Below, in pieces: positions 52,921 through 62,494 of a stretch of 64,000 nt of DNA. The DNA lies in contig JAKSRI010000008.1 in assembly GCA_024403695.1 (NCBI GenBank), forward strand, positions 17,018-81,017, given 5' to 3'. The translations under genes were made by a program, and so were the position numbers. The notes under the pieces were generated by a model. It was not told where the DNA came from. It searched no databases and worked only from the letters and a program-made list of their open reading frames with translations. The DNA comes from Saccharofermentans sp. (lineage in GTDB: Bacteria > Bacillota > Clostridia > Saccharofermentanales > Saccharofermentanaceae). Position 1 is the stretch's first letter, and each line of letters opens with the position of its first letter.

Positions 52921-52929
52921 ATTGTACCA
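52921..52929 (-). promoter_or_regulatory. Extended -10 immediately before the DUF4214 lipoprotein ATG
   Basis: TGGTACAAT on the minus strand ends eight bases before ATG 52912; there is no ribosome site. A leaderless transcript is predicted. Confidence 0.5.
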
Positions 52930-52983
52930 CAGGGTAATGTGATGATAAAATTCAATGTGGAAATGTTTTGTTTGGAGGTTTAT

Positions 52984-53847
52984 ATGGGAAGCATTTTTGA
53001 ATACGGTAAAGCTATATGTTATTCAGGTTATAGAAAGGGTCAGAGTCCTATGGGAGAGGCTCCAACTAAGGAGCAGATTGCTGAGGATATTAAGATCCTT
53101 GTAGATGAAGGATATAAGTACGTTAGAATGTACGATCCTAATATTCATGCAAGATACGTTTGTGAGATTATTCGTGAGAATAACTACGATATCAAGTGTA
53201 TCGTTGGAATGGATTCCGTTAATGAAGTGAACAATAAGGAGTGTCCTTTTGAGAAGCAGGAGTTTACAGACGAGGATCTTCAGGCTCATATCGCTCGTAA
53301 CGACGGTGAGAGAGTAAAACTTATTGCTCTTGCCAAGGAATTTAGTGACGTTATTATTGCTGTTTCTGTTGGTAACGAGAATACACCTGTATGGACTGCC
53401 CATAAGGTTCCTACAGAGAGACTTTTGCATCACATCCGTGAGATTAAGTCCCAGCTCGATATTCCGGTTACTTTCTGCGAGGGATGTTCAGATTGGCTTA
53501 ATATTCCAGAGGTAGCTGCTGAGGTAGACTTCATTAGTGGTCACAGTTACCCATATCACTGCAATGTAGAAGTTAAGGACGCAGTTCAGTTTAACCGCGA
53601 TCACCTTAAGCTTATGAAAGAGACTTTCCCTGATAAGGAGTTTATCTTTACAGAGATGGGCTGGAGTTCCTGCGTGAGTCTTGATGATGAGTCTACATAT
53701 GATGACGAGCTTTTTGCATGGCTTGAGGAAGACAAGGTTGTTGGATTTGTTTTCGAAGCGTTTGATGAGCTTTGGAAGGGACCTACACCAGAGTCTTCAG
53801 AGTGCTGCTTTGGTATTTATAACGAGAACAGACAGCGAAAGTGGTAA
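52984..53847 (+). CDS. Glycoside hydrolase family 17-like protein
   Basis: 287 aa from ATG 52984 with ggagg seven bases upstream. A (beta/alpha)8 pattern with VSVGNENT (acid/base Glu near residue 130) and FTEMGWSS (nucleophile Glu near 222), then FEAFDELWKG. These match GH17 beta-1,3-glucanases or glucosyltransferases of the bacterial type. No signal peptide, so the protein is cytoplasmic or exported by another route, which is odd next to a secreted GH5. The GH5 gene starts 5 bp downstream. Confidence 0.82.
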   Translation: MGSIFEYGKAICYSGYRKGQSPMGEAPTKEQIAEDIKILVDEGYKYVRMYDPNIHARYVCEIIRENNYDIKCIVGMDSVNEVNNKECPFEKQEFTDEDLQAHIARNDGERVKLIALAKEFSDVIIAVSVGNENTPVWTAHKVPTERLLHHIREIKSQLDIPVTFCEGCSDWLNIPEVAAEVDFISGHSYPYHCNVEVKDAVQFNRDHLKLMKETFPDKEFIFTEMGWSSCVSLDDESTYDDELFAWLEEDKVVGFVFEAFDELWKGPTPESSECCFGIYNENRQRKW

Positions 53848-53852
53848 ACGAA

Positions 53853-55301
53853 ATGAGTTACGTGCGTAAGCTTACTGCAGTTTTTCTAACAGTTCTGTTA
53901 TTAGTGGGCCTTTTCGCCCCTGGTGCTCATTCCACGGCAAGAGCTGACAGTTATTTTCCAACTGCGAAAGAAGAGATCGAAGCCATTAGTGTGGGATGGA
54001 ATTTGGGTAACACCCTTGATTCTTATGGTACTTGGATTAGTGGCACATCCCCATCCGCTTTCGAGACCGCATGGGGGAACCCTGTGGTTACAAGAGAGCT
54101 CATTCAGTCTGTTAAGGACCAGGGCTTTAATGCCATCAGAATTCCTGTCACCTGGGCTCAGCATATCGATGCTAACGGAAACGTAGACGCAGCATGGATG
54201 GCCAGAGTTAAAGAGGTAGTAGATTATGCCTATGATCTGGATATGTATGTCATCTTAAATGTTCATCATGATACTGGTGAGCATGGTAGCGACAAGGTTT
54301 GTTGGGTTATTGCTGATGAAGGTACATACAGTTCTACTGAAGCCAAGTTTAAGGCTCTTTGGACTAATATCGCCAATGAGTTTAAGGATTATGACTATCA
54401 TCTCATGTTTGAAGGTTATAACGAGATGCTGGATATGAATAATACATGGAATGCACCAAGCACAGGTAATGGCGCTTATAGTGCAGTTAATTCATATGCT
54501 CAGGCATTTGTCGATACAGTAAGAGCTACAGGCGGAAATAATGCTCAGCGTAATCTTATTGTTAACACGTATGTAGCTTCTTTTGATCCTCAGGTTCTTA
54601 ATAACTTTGTTGTCCCTAAGGATTCAGCAACTAATCATCTCGCATTGCAGGTTCATGTATATTCTCCATGGGGATTTACAGGAACAAATGCAACAGTTAA
54701 CTGGACTCCTGTGCATAACGATTTTGGCGATGCAGATAAGTCTGAGATTGATGGCGTTATGAGTGCTATCAGTAATTTTTCCAATCAGACAGGTCTCCCG
54801 GTTATTATCGGTGAGTGTGGTGCTGAGTATAAGAATAACGATGAGGCTATTGCTAGCTATTTTGGATATTTTATTAATGCTGCTTCTCAGAAGGGTATTA
54901 AGTGCTTTGTCTGGGATAATGGTCAGTTTGGTTCTGGTAATAGCGAAGGTGGTTATGCCATTGTAAATAGAAGTAATCTTACGTGGAAGACTGGCATTGT
55001 CAGTGCCATAGTAAGTAATAGCAAATCAACACCTATTATCGAGAGTTCTCCAGAGCCTGTGGAGACAGAACCGGTGGAGACAACTGTTGCAGAAACTACT
55101 GTAGCAGAAACATCTGAAACAACGGGGGCTATAACAGAAGTTGTATCAGAAGAGACTGTAGCCAAGAAAACCGATGGTAAGGAAGAGGAGGAGAAGTCTT
55201 CCAGCAATAGTGTTGCAATCTACGTTACCATAGGAGTTGTGGCCGTTCTTGGTGCCTATGTAGGGCTGTTTTTCCTTGGACGTCATAATCGTAAAAAATA
55301 A
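53853..55301 (+). CDS. Membrane-anchored GH5 endoglucanase
   Basis: 482 aa from ATG 53853. Signal peptide of about 32 residues (SYVRKLTAVFLTVLLLVG, ending ARA). GH5 domain (about 40-380): GWNLGNTLDS, NAIRIPVTW, HHDTG, the acid/base Glu in FEGYNEML (about 190), HVYSPWG and the nucleophile in IGECGAEYKN (about 320). A Thr/Pro/Glu linker and a C-terminal membrane helix plus RHNRKK anchor it. It should cleave beta-1,4-glucan at the cell surface. It is downstream of the GH17-like gene and upstream of a sugar-sensor-like GGDEF gene. Confidence 0.93.
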   Translation: MSYVRKLTAVFLTVLLLVGLFAPGAHSTARADSYFPTAKEEIEAISVGWNLGNTLDSYGTWISGTSPSAFETAWGNPVVTRELIQSVKDQGFNAIRIPVTWAQHIDANGNVDAAWMARVKEVVDYAYDLDMYVILNVHHDTGEHGSDKVCWVIADEGTYSSTEAKFKALWTNIANEFKDYDYHLMFEGYNEMLDMNNTWNAPSTGNGAYSAVNSYAQAFVDTVRATGGNNAQRNLIVNTYVASFDPQVLNNFVVPKDSATNHLALQVHVYSPWGFTGTNATVNWTPVHNDFGDADKSEIDGVMSAISNFSNQTGLPVIIGECGAEYKNNDEAIASYFGYFINAASQKGIKCFVWDNGQFGSGNSEGGYAIVNRSNLTWKTGIVSAIVSNSKSTPIIESSPEPVETEPVETTVAETTVAETSETTGAITEVVSEETVAKKTDGKEEEEKSSSNSVAIYVTIGVVAVLGAYVGLFFLGRHNRKK

Positions 55302-55393
55302 AGTTTATCTTTTGTTAATATAGACAGGTTAAAATCGTTAGTTTTCCTATGCTATGATTAACACTAGTAGTAATGGGGGAGGATAAAGTATTC

Positions 55394-57700
55394 ATGAATA
55401 AAAGATTGAATATAGGCTTTCTTGTAGATGATTTGAATAATTACTTTACTAATCAAGCTTGCAGAGGCGCAGAACTTGCAGCTAAGAATTTGGATGCAAA
55501 TTTGCTCATTTTCCCTGGAAGATATATCGGCGAGCCAGATGGTAAGTTTGGAAGTAAAGAATATGAGTATCAGTACAATTCAGTATTTTCTCTTCCAAGT
55601 AGTCAGAATGTAGACATTCTCTATGTACTTCTCGGTACAATCTGTTCACGAGCTAGCGAGAAACTTCAGGAAGAATTTTTACAGAATCTCCCTAATACTC
55701 CTGTTGTTCAGCTTTTTGCTAAGGTTGATGGATACCAGTCAGTTACTTTTGATAACAAGTCAGGCTTTTCTAAGATAGTTAAGCATCTTATTGAGGAGCA
55801 TGGTGCTGCCAATATTGGATACGTAAGTGGACCTAAGACAAATCAGGATGCTCTCGAGAGACTTGAAGCTTATAAAGAAGTAATTCTTGAAGCTGGTCTG
55901 GTTTTTGATGATAAGCACGTTGTTTATGGTGATTTTACTGATGAGAGTGAAGATGTAGTTCGTAAACTTATTCGTCAGAATGATAAGCTCGACGCGATTG
56001 TATTTGCCAACGATAGTATGGCTGTTGGTGGTTATAACGTTATTTATGAGATGGGATTTACTCCTGGTAAGGATATTCTCGTTGTTGGATTCGATGACGA
56101 TGACTGTTCTATTTCCATGGTTCCGCCTTTAACTACGGTAGAAGCAAGTTCTGCTGACCTTACTTATAAGGCTATTCTTAATGCTCCTAACTATATTGCA
56201 GGTACAGAGCTTACTAACATGGAGGTCGAGACTTTCCTTGTTCAGAGATCTTCTTGTGGTTGTGATGGACTTGATTATGAAGGCATGACAAAGCGATTCC
56301 ATATGGACACTATTGTCGATAATGATAATAGATTTATTGAGTCTGTTGAGAAATATCTTTTTGGTATCTTTGAAGAAGATGGTTCTGTAGCAAAACTTAA
56401 GAAGAAGCTTGGTGTGTTGCTGGCTGATTTTGCAAAAATCATTCGAAAAGAAACAGATGATTGGAGTATGCTGGAAGCTGATTTTAATGACATTAGTTTC
56501 CCTTTGCTCTTCTCATATACAGTTCCAGAGAAGTGCTATAACGTTTTGGGAACGCTTCAGCATATTGCAGTAAATATGTTTGATGATATTGAGACTAAGG
56601 TTATTATCCATAGAATGTTTGCTAATTTCTACAGAGAGATTTCTTTCAGAGCAATTAGCATTGATATTGATGATCGTAATAGATCAGATAAATTGGACAG
56701 ACTTGTTAATCAGCGTTCAGAAGATATCTTCCTTATGTCTAATGATAATGAGGTTGCATATGAGCATCTTATTGACGGACTTCCAAATGTCGGATTTAAG
56801 CAGGCTTTGATGTATCTTTTCCAGGGTAATGTTCACAATTCTGCAGATGTTAAGTGGAAGAGACCTAATTCCATTCTTCTTAAGGCTGTATCTAACAGCA
56901 AGGGTGCGATTGCTCCAGTAGAAGAGCAGCAGCTTGTTCGTACAGTAAGCATCTTCAACAACGAATTTGTTGAAGATGAGAACAGAATGACAATGGTTGC
57001 TTTCCCTCTGTTTGTTGGAGATGACTTGTATGGAATGCTTGTTGTAGATACTGACAGTAGCAATCTTAGCAATATCGCCCCTGTTGCGAACCAGATTTCT
57101 ATCACATTGAAGTCTTTGTTGCTTATTGAAGGTCAGAATAAAGCTAAGAAGACATTGCAGAATTCTCTTGAGCAGTTTATGAGAGACAATAGCCTTCTTG
57201 ATGCTATCTCTAAGTCTGATGAACTTACAGGTCTTTATAATAGACGTGGATTCCTTGATCACACACAGAAGGCGATCGCGGATCTTCAGAATAAGGGTAA
57301 GAAGACTCTTGTTTGTTATGCTGATATGGATAACCTTAAGATGGTTAACGATAAGTTCGGTCACGACGAAGGTGACTTTGCTCTTCGTGAGATTGCAGCC
57401 GTACTTAAGGAGACATTCAGAAGCACAGATATCATCGGAAGACTCGGAGGCGATGAGTTTATCGTATTTGCCATCGTTGGTGTTGAGAACTGTGAAGCTA
57501 TTATCAAGAAGAGAATTAACGAGATTCTCAAGCGCCATAACGAGAATGCTGGTAAGCCATATCCTATCGATATGAGTACTGGTGTATATGAGTTTGAATG
57601 CTCCCCTGACATTGATATTTATTCTGTTCTTGATCTCGCTGATGAGAAGCTTTATTCAGAAAAAACCGAGAAGAAGAAAAAGAATGGATCATATAGATGA
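55394..57700 (+). CDS. Cytosolic periplasmic-binding-domain diguanylate cyclase
   Basis: 768 aa from ATG 55394 with ggggagga upstream (ATG 55373 is an alternative). No signal peptide or membrane helix. Residues about 5-300 are a LacI/PBP1-type ligand domain (ending VVGFDDDDCSISMVPPLTTV) without the usual HTH. A middle region of about 250 residues includes a GAF-like part (about 460-590). The GGDEF domain closes the protein, with DELTGLYNRRGF and intact GGDEF near residue 685. I infer that a cytoplasmic sugar controls c-di-GMP synthesis. The position next to GH17 and GH5 fits cellodextrin or glucan sensing, but no ligand can be read from sequence. Confidence 0.92.
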   Translation: MNKRLNIGFLVDDLNNYFTNQACRGAELAAKNLDANLLIFPGRYIGEPDGKFGSKEYEYQYNSVFSLPSSQNVDILYVLLGTICSRASEKLQEEFLQNLPNTPVVQLFAKVDGYQSVTFDNKSGFSKIVKHLIEEHGAANIGYVSGPKTNQDALERLEAYKEVILEAGLVFDDKHVVYGDFTDESEDVVRKLIRQNDKLDAIVFANDSMAVGGYNVIYEMGFTPGKDILVVGFDDDDCSISMVPPLTTVEASSADLTYKAILNAPNYIAGTELTNMEVETFLVQRSSCGCDGLDYEGMTKRFHMDTIVDNDNRFIESVEKYLFGIFEEDGSVAKLKKKLGVLLADFAKIIRKETDDWSMLEADFNDISFPLLFSYTVPEKCYNVLGTLQHIAVNMFDDIETKVIIHRMFANFYREISFRAISIDIDDRNRSDKLDRLVNQRSEDIFLMSNDNEVAYEHLIDGLPNVGFKQALMYLFQGNVHNSADVKWKRPNSILLKAVSNSKGAIAPVEEQQLVRTVSIFNNEFVEDENRMTMVAFPLFVGDDLYGMLVVDTDSSNLSNIAPVANQISITLKSLLLIEGQNKAKKTLQNSLEQFMRDNSLLDAISKSDELTGLYNRRGFLDHTQKAIADLQNKGKKTLVCYADMDNLKMVNDKFGHDEGDFALREIAAVLKETFRSTDIIGRLGGDEFIVFAIVGVENCEAIIKKRINEILKRHNENAGKPYPIDMSTGVYEFECSPDIDIYSVLDLADEKLYSEKTEKKKKNGSYR

Positions 57701-57763
57701 TTTGAAAATCATTTATGCTCTCCAAAGGAGATTAACGTAAAAAATATTCATCATTTTTAACAA

Positions 57764-57799
57764 GTGACCGTCGAGAAATCGGCGGTTCACTCTTTTTTT
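57764..57799 (+). terminator. Terminator of the glucanase-GGDEF region
   Basis: GTGACCGTCGA pairs with TCGGCGGTTCAC around GAAA, followed by TCTTTTTTT. Confidence 0.9.
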
Positions 57800-57931
57800 A
57801 CACAAATCGTTGACAAAATATGTTAAATTCATAGTGGCTTATGTTGACCCGGTCTATGGTTCAGTACTTTTGTGACCCATTTTTTGGCAATATAAGTTCG
57901 AGATTATGGCATAAACACAAAGGGAGGAACT
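57800..57931 (+). promoter_or_regulatory. Control region of the hdr-flx operon
   Basis: It contains TTGACA (57811-57816) but no well-spaced -10; TATAAG at 57891 with a weak TTTTGT 17 bases earlier is an alternative. A repeated TTGACCCGG / GTGACCCAT element may be an operator. The ribosome site is gggagg before hdrB. Confidence 0.35.
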
Positions 57932-58723
57932 ATGAAATACAGTTATTACCCAGGGTGTACCTTGAAGAACAAGGCACAGGATCTCGACAGATATGCTAGG
58001 GCGTCTGCTCTTAAGCTCGGATTCGAGCTCGAGGAGATCCCAGATTGGCAGTGCTGTGGTGGAGTTTATCCGCTCGGTTCAGATGAGATTGCTTCCAAGC
58101 TCGCATCTGTTCGTGCACTCAACTACGCTAAGGAGCAGGGACAGGATCTCATTACTCTTTGCTCAGCTTGCCATCACGTTCTTAAGCGTGTTAATGACGA
58201 CATGAAGAACGTACAGGACATTTCTGATCGTGCAAACAACTACATGAAGCTCGATGAGCCTTACAGAGGTGAGACAAAGGTTCTCCACTTCCTCGAGGTA
58301 ATCCGTGATGTTATCGGATTCGATGAGCTTAAGAAGATGGTTGTAAATCCACTTACAGGTAAGAAAATCGGCGCATACTATGGATGTCTTACACTCCGTC
58401 CAGGAAAGATTCTTGAGTTTGATAACCCAGAGAATCCTAAGATTATGGAGGATTTCATCCGTGCAATTGGAGCAGAACCAGTTATCTATGCAAATAGAAA
58501 TGAGTGCTGCGGTGGTTACATTTCACTTAAGGAAGGTGAGATGGCTCAGGATCGTACAAAGAAGATCTTTGATAACTGCACAGATATGGGTGCCGAGATG
58601 CTTATTACAGCATGTCCTCTCTGTAGATATAACCTCAATAAGTCTGAGGCTGATTCTAAGATTCCAGTTTACTATTTCACAGAGCTTCTCGCTGAGGCTC
58701 TCGGAGTAAAGGAGGATTGCTGA
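57932..58723 (+). CDS. hdrB: Heterodisulfide reductase subunit B homologue
   Basis: 263 aa. Two complete CCG domains: Cys in YYPGC, CC in QCCGG and CSAC; then YYGC, ECCGG and CPLC. Each binds a noncubane [4Fe-4S] cluster in HdrB, where disulfides are cleaved. In Flx-Hdr systems of non-methanogens the disulfide partner is not CoM-CoB; DsrC-type proteins are proposed in sulfate reducers. The partner here is unknown. First gene of a seven-gene operon. Confidence 0.92.
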   Translation: MKYSYYPGCTLKNKAQDLDRYARASALKLGFELEEIPDWQCCGGVYPLGSDEIASKLASVRALNYAKEQGQDLITLCSACHHVLKRVNDDMKNVQDISDRANNYMKLDEPYRGETKVLHFLEVIRDVIGFDELKKMVVNPLTGKKIGAYYGCLTLRPGKILEFDNPENPKIMEDFIRAIGAEPVIYANRNECCGGYISLKEGEMAQDRTKKIFDNCTDMGAEMLITACPLCRYNLNKSEADSKIPVYYFTELLAEALGVKEDC

Positions 58724-58724
58724 T

Positions 58725-59105
58725 ATGAGTCGTGATGCTGAAATGATTCGTGAGATTAGTGGATGCGATCCTTACAGATGCATGAAGTGCGGTAAGTGTT
58801 CCGCTTCATGTCCATCTTTCAATGAAATGGATATCAAGCCACATCAGTTTGTATCTTATGTACTCCGTGATGATATTGAGTCACTTGTTAATTCTAAGTC
58901 ACTTTGGAAGTGCCTTTCATGTTTTGCATGCGTAGAGCGTTGTCCACGTGATGTTAAGCCAGGTAAGCTTATCGATGCTGCTAGACAGATCGTTGAGCGT
59001 CAGCAGGGTGGAGATTACCTCAAGGCTGATGAGATTCCTGAGCTTCTCGATCCAGATATGCCACAGCAGCTTCTTGTTAGTGCATTCCGCAGATACAGGA
59101 GGTAA
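58725..59105 (+). CDS. hdrC: Heterodisulfide reductase subunit C homologue
   Basis: 126 aa; one base after hdrB. Two [4Fe-4S] sets, CMKCGKCSASCP and CLSCFACVERCP. It relays electrons between HdrA and HdrB. Shorter than methanogen HdrC by the usual few dozen residues. Confidence 0.92.
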   Translation: MSRDAEMIREISGCDPYRCMKCGKCSASCPSFNEMDIKPHQFVSYVLRDDIESLVNSKSLWKCLSCFACVERCPRDVKPGKLIDAARQIVERQQGGDYLKADEIPELLDPDMPQQLLVSAFRRYRR

Positions 59106-59109
59106 TTAG

Positions 59110-61098
59110 ATGCAGAGAATTGGTGTTTTTGTATGTCACTGTGGTACTAATATTGCTGCTACTGTTGACGTTAAGAAAGTTGCCGAACTCGTACGCTTTG
59201 AGCCAGGTGTAGTTCATGCTGAAGATTACACATATATGTGTTCTGAGGTTGGACAGCAGAGAATTATCGATACAGTTAAGGAGAAGAATCTCACAGGTAT
59301 CGTAGTTTGCTCATGTTCTCCAAGAATGCACGAGGCTACATTCAGAAAGTGTGCTGAGAAGGCTGGTATCAACCCATACATGGTTGAGATTGCTAACATC
59401 CGTGAGCACTGTTCATGGATTCATAAGGATATGGAGGAAGCTACTGAGAAGGCAGTTATCCTCGCTAGAGCAGCTATCGCTAAGGTAAACCTCAATGCTC
59501 CTTTGCAGGAGGGTGAGAGCCCAGTAACAAAGCGTGCGCTCGTTATTGGTGGTGGTATCGCTGGTATTCAGACAGCTATTGATATTGCTGAGGCTGGTTA
59601 TCCAGTAGATATCGTTGAGAAGACACCTTCTATCGGTGGTAGAATGTCCCAGCTTGATAAGACATTCCCTACACTCGACTGTTCTTCTTGTATCCTTACA
59701 CCTAAGATGGTTGAGGCTTCTGCTCATCCACTTATTACACTTCACACATACAGTGAAGTTGAGAATGTTTCCGGATTCGTAGGTAACTTCGAAGTAGATA
59801 TCCGTAAGAAGGCACGTTCCGTAAATATGGACAAGTGTACTGGTTGCGGTGTTTGTATGACAAAGTGTCCTATGAAGAAGGTTCCATCCGAGTTTAACCG
59901 TAATCTTAATACTAGAACTGCTATTTATACTCCTTTCGCACAGGCCGTACCTAACGTACCTGTAATCGATCGTGAGAATTGTATGTACTTCAAGACTGGT
60001 AAGTGTGGAGTTTGCTCCAAGGTTTGTCAGGCTGGCGCTGTTGATTATGAGCAGCAGGATGAGATCATCACAGAGAAGTACGGTGCAATCGTTGTTGCTA
60101 CAGGCTTCGATATGATCAAGCTTGATAAGTTCGACGAGTATGCATACAGTCAGAGCGCAGATGTTATCACATCTCTTGAGCTCGAGCGTATTATGAACGC
60201 TGCTGGTCCTACATCTGGTCACCTCGAGAGAATTTCCGATGGAAAGGCTCCAAAGAATATCGTATTTATTCAGTGCGTAGGTTCAAGATGTAACGATCAC
60301 CGTGGTAAGCCATACTGCTCTAAGATTTGCTGTATGTACACAGCTAAGCACGCTATGCTTATCCGTGATAAGTATCCTGATACAAATGTAACAGTATTCT
60401 ATATTGATGTTCGTACTCCTGGTAAGAACTTTGATGAGTTCTACAGAAGAGCAGTTGAGCAGTATCACGTAAATTACGTTAAGGGTCAGGTTGGTAAGGT
60501 TGTACCTAAGGCTGACGGTACTCTTGATGTTCAGGGTGTTGATCTTCTCGATAACAAGCAGATTGTTGTTAACGCTGATATGGTAGTTCTCGCAGCTGCA
60601 ATCGAGCCAAACCCAGATATCCGTAAGATCGCTACAATGCTCACAGCAAGTATCGATACAAATAACTTCCTTACAGAGGCTCATGCTAAGCTTCGTCCTG
60701 TAGAGTCACCAACAGCAGGTATCTTCCTCTCTGGTGTTACACAGGGTCCTAAGGATATTCCTGAGACAGTTTCCCAGGCTGGTGCCGCTGCCGTTAAGGT
60801 AATCGGTCTCCTTGCTAAGGACAAGCTTAAGACAAACCCTTGCACAGCTAAGTGTGATCCAATCGCATGTAACGGTTGTTCTACTTGTGCAAATGTATGT
60901 CCTTACGGCGCTATCTCCTATGAGGATCAGTTGGTTCGTGGTCCAGGAGTTAACGAGACAAGACGTGTTGCAGTTGTAAATACAGCTCTTTGTCAGGGTT
61001 GTGGTGCATGTTCTGCTTCTTGTCCATCCGGTGCTATGGATCTCCAGGGATTCTCTAACAGACAGTTGATTTCGGAGGTAGATGCTATATGCCGATGA
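59110..61098 (+). CDS. hdrA: Heterodisulfide reductase subunit A homologue (flavin, bifurcating type)
   Basis: 662 aa, close to methanogen HdrA. N-terminal domain with CHCG, MCSEVGQ and CSCSPRMHE; FAD loop GGGIAG near residue 147; an inserted ferredoxin (CTGCGVCMTKCP) near 238; C-terminal ferredoxin pairs CNGCSTCANVCP and CQGCGACSASCP. HdrA bears the FAD that splits electrons between a disulfide and ferredoxin. Overlaps flxD by 10 bp. Confidence 0.95.
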   Translation: MQRIGVFVCHCGTNIAATVDVKKVAELVRFEPGVVHAEDYTYMCSEVGQQRIIDTVKEKNLTGIVVCSCSPRMHEATFRKCAEKAGINPYMVEIANIREHCSWIHKDMEEATEKAVILARAAIAKVNLNAPLQEGESPVTKRALVIGGGIAGIQTAIDIAEAGYPVDIVEKTPSIGGRMSQLDKTFPTLDCSSCILTPKMVEASAHPLITLHTYSEVENVSGFVGNFEVDIRKKARSVNMDKCTGCGVCMTKCPMKKVPSEFNRNLNTRTAIYTPFAQAVPNVPVIDRENCMYFKTGKCGVCSKVCQAGAVDYEQQDEIITEKYGAIVVATGFDMIKLDKFDEYAYSQSADVITSLELERIMNAAGPTSGHLERISDGKAPKNIVFIQCVGSRCNDHRGKPYCSKICCMYTAKHAMLIRDKYPDTNVTVFYIDVRTPGKNFDEFYRRAVEQYHVNYVKGQVGKVVPKADGTLDVQGVDLLDNKQIVVNADMVVLAAAIEPNPDIRKIATMLTASIDTNNFLTEAHAKLRPVESPTAGIFLSGVTQGPKDIPETVSQAGAAAVKVIGLLAKDKLKTNPCTAKCDPIACNGCSTCANVCPYGAISYEDQLVRGPGVNETRRVAVVNTALCQGCGACSASCPSGAMDLQGFSNRQLISEVDAICR

Positions 61099-61529
61099 TT
61101 AATGGTGAATTCAGACCTAAGATTGTTGCATTCTGCTGTAACTGGTGTTCATACGGTGGTGCTGACCTTGCAGGTTCATCCCGTCTCTCATACCCAGCAG
61201 ATGTAAAGATTATTCGTGTTCCTTGCTCAGGACGTGTAAATCCTATGTTCATCCTCCGTGCTTTCGAGCGTGGTGCAGATGGTGTAATCATCTGTGGATG
61301 TCACCCAGGAGACTGTCACTACAGCACAGGTAACTACTATGCAAGAAGAAGAATGACACTTCTCTTCTCCATGCTCGAGTACATTGGTATCGAGAATGGT
61401 CGTACAAGAGTTGAGTGGGTATCAGCCGCTGAGGGTGTTAAGTTCCAGGCTACAATGAATGAGTTTGTAGAGAAGGTTAAGTCACTCGGCGAGAACGTCA
61501 GATTGGGGGATTTGAGATGCAAGGATTAA
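61089..61529 (+). CDS. flxD: MvhD/FlxD iron-sulfur subunit
   Basis: 146 aa. Five conserved Cys in FCCNWCSY, VPCSGRV and CGCHPGDCHY hold a [2Fe-2S] cluster. MvhD-type proteins feed electrons from hydrogenase, formate dehydrogenase or an NADH module into HdrA. Here no hydrogenase follows but an NADH module does, which supports the Flx assignment. Confidence 0.92.
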   Translation: MPMINGEFRPKIVAFCCNWCSYGGADLAGSSRLSYPADVKIIRVPCSGRVNPMFILRAFERGADGVIICGCHPGDCHYSTGNYYARRRMTLLFSMLEYIGIENGRTRVEWVSAAEGVKFQATMNEFVEKVKSLGENVRLGDLRCKD

Positions 61530-62494
61530 TTGATCGCTTAAAGGCTCTTCTCGCTGACGGTACAGTAGCAAGAGTAATTGGTTGGAAGAAGGGCGATATG
61601 TCCTACAATCCAACTCCAGCTATTTTCAATAGCGTTGAGGACCTTGATGAGTTCGTATATGACGGATTCTGTGGTGCTAACTTAAGCAAGATGATGATTG
61701 ATGCTACAAAGCTCGAGGGTAAGACAGCAGTTCTCCTCAAGCCATGTGATTCTTATAGCTTCAACCAGCTTATTCGTGAGCACAGAGTAAATCGTGACAA
61801 CGCATACATTATTGGTATCGCTTGCCGCGGTAAGCTTGATATCGAGAGAGCTAAGGCTACAGGTATCAAGGGTATTACTGAAGTAACAGGCACAGAGCAT
61901 GATGGCGCTGATACAGTTACATTCAAGACACTTTATGGTGACAAGGAAGTAGCTTACAACGAGATTATGCTTGGTCGTTGCTATATGTGTAAGGGTAAAG
62001 AGCATGTTATTGCTGACGAAGTTATTGGCGAGTCCAAGGACACAGCAGTAGTTGATCGTTTTGCACAGGTTGCTGAGATCGAGGCTATGTCTTCCGCTGA
62101 GAAGTTCGAGTTCTTCAAGAAGGAACTTAGCAAGTGTATTCGTTGTAACGCATGCCGTAATGTTTGCCCATGCTGCTCATGCCGTAAGTGTGTATTCGAT
62201 TCTACAAAGTTCGATTCACAGCAGAAGGCAAATGTTGACTCCTTTGAAGAGAAGATGTTCCACATCATTAGAGCTTTCCACGTAGCAGGTAGATGTACTG
62301 ACTGTGGTGAGTGCTCAAGAGTATGCCCACAGGGTATTCCTCTCCACCTCTTCAATAAGAAGTTTATTAAGGATATTGATACATTCTACGGAGAGTTCCA
62401 GGCTGGTAAGGATCCAGAGGCTCAGAGCCCACTTACAGCATTTACTTTCGAGGATGTTGAGCCAAAGATCGTTTCAGAAAGGAGTAAGGGCTAA
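61517..62494 (+). CDS. FrhB/FdhB-like iron-sulfur subunit, FlxC candidate
   Basis: 325 aa, overlapping flxD by 13 bp. The N-terminal two thirds resemble F420-hydrogenase beta-type proteins (LLKPCDSYSFNQLIREH, GIACRGKL, LGRCYMCKGK). The C-terminal third has two Cys-rich sets, CIRCNACRNVCPCCSCRKC and CTDCGECSRVCP. In Desulfovibrio flxABCD-hdrABC clusters FlxC is an Fe-S protein in this position. Exact cofactor unknown. Confidence 0.82.
   Translation: MQGLIDRLKALLADGTVARVIGWKKGDMSYNPTPAIFNSVEDLDEFVYDGFCGANLSKMMIDATKLEGKTAVLLKPCDSYSFNQLIREHRVNRDNAYIIGIACRGKLDIERAKATGIKGITEVTGTEHDGADTVTFKTLYGDKEVAYNEIMLGRCYMCKGKEHVIADEVIGESKDTAVVDRFAQVAEIEAMSSAEKFEFFKKELSKCIRCNACRNVCPCCSCRKCVFDSTKFDSQQKANVDSFEEKMFHIIRAFHVAGRCTDCGECSRVCPQGIPLHLFNKKFIKDIDTFYGEFQAGKDPEAQSPLTAFTFEDVEPKIVSERSKG

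Noticed and set aside
57721..57750. Ribosome-site-like aaaggag after the GGDEF gene
   Set aside because: No start codon at a suitable distance and only a terminator follows.
57811..57905. Possible Rex or other redox operator upstream of hdrB
   Set aside because: The TTGACC and GTGACC repeats do not match the Rex palindrome TTGTTAANNNNNTTAACAA; too weak to name a regulator.
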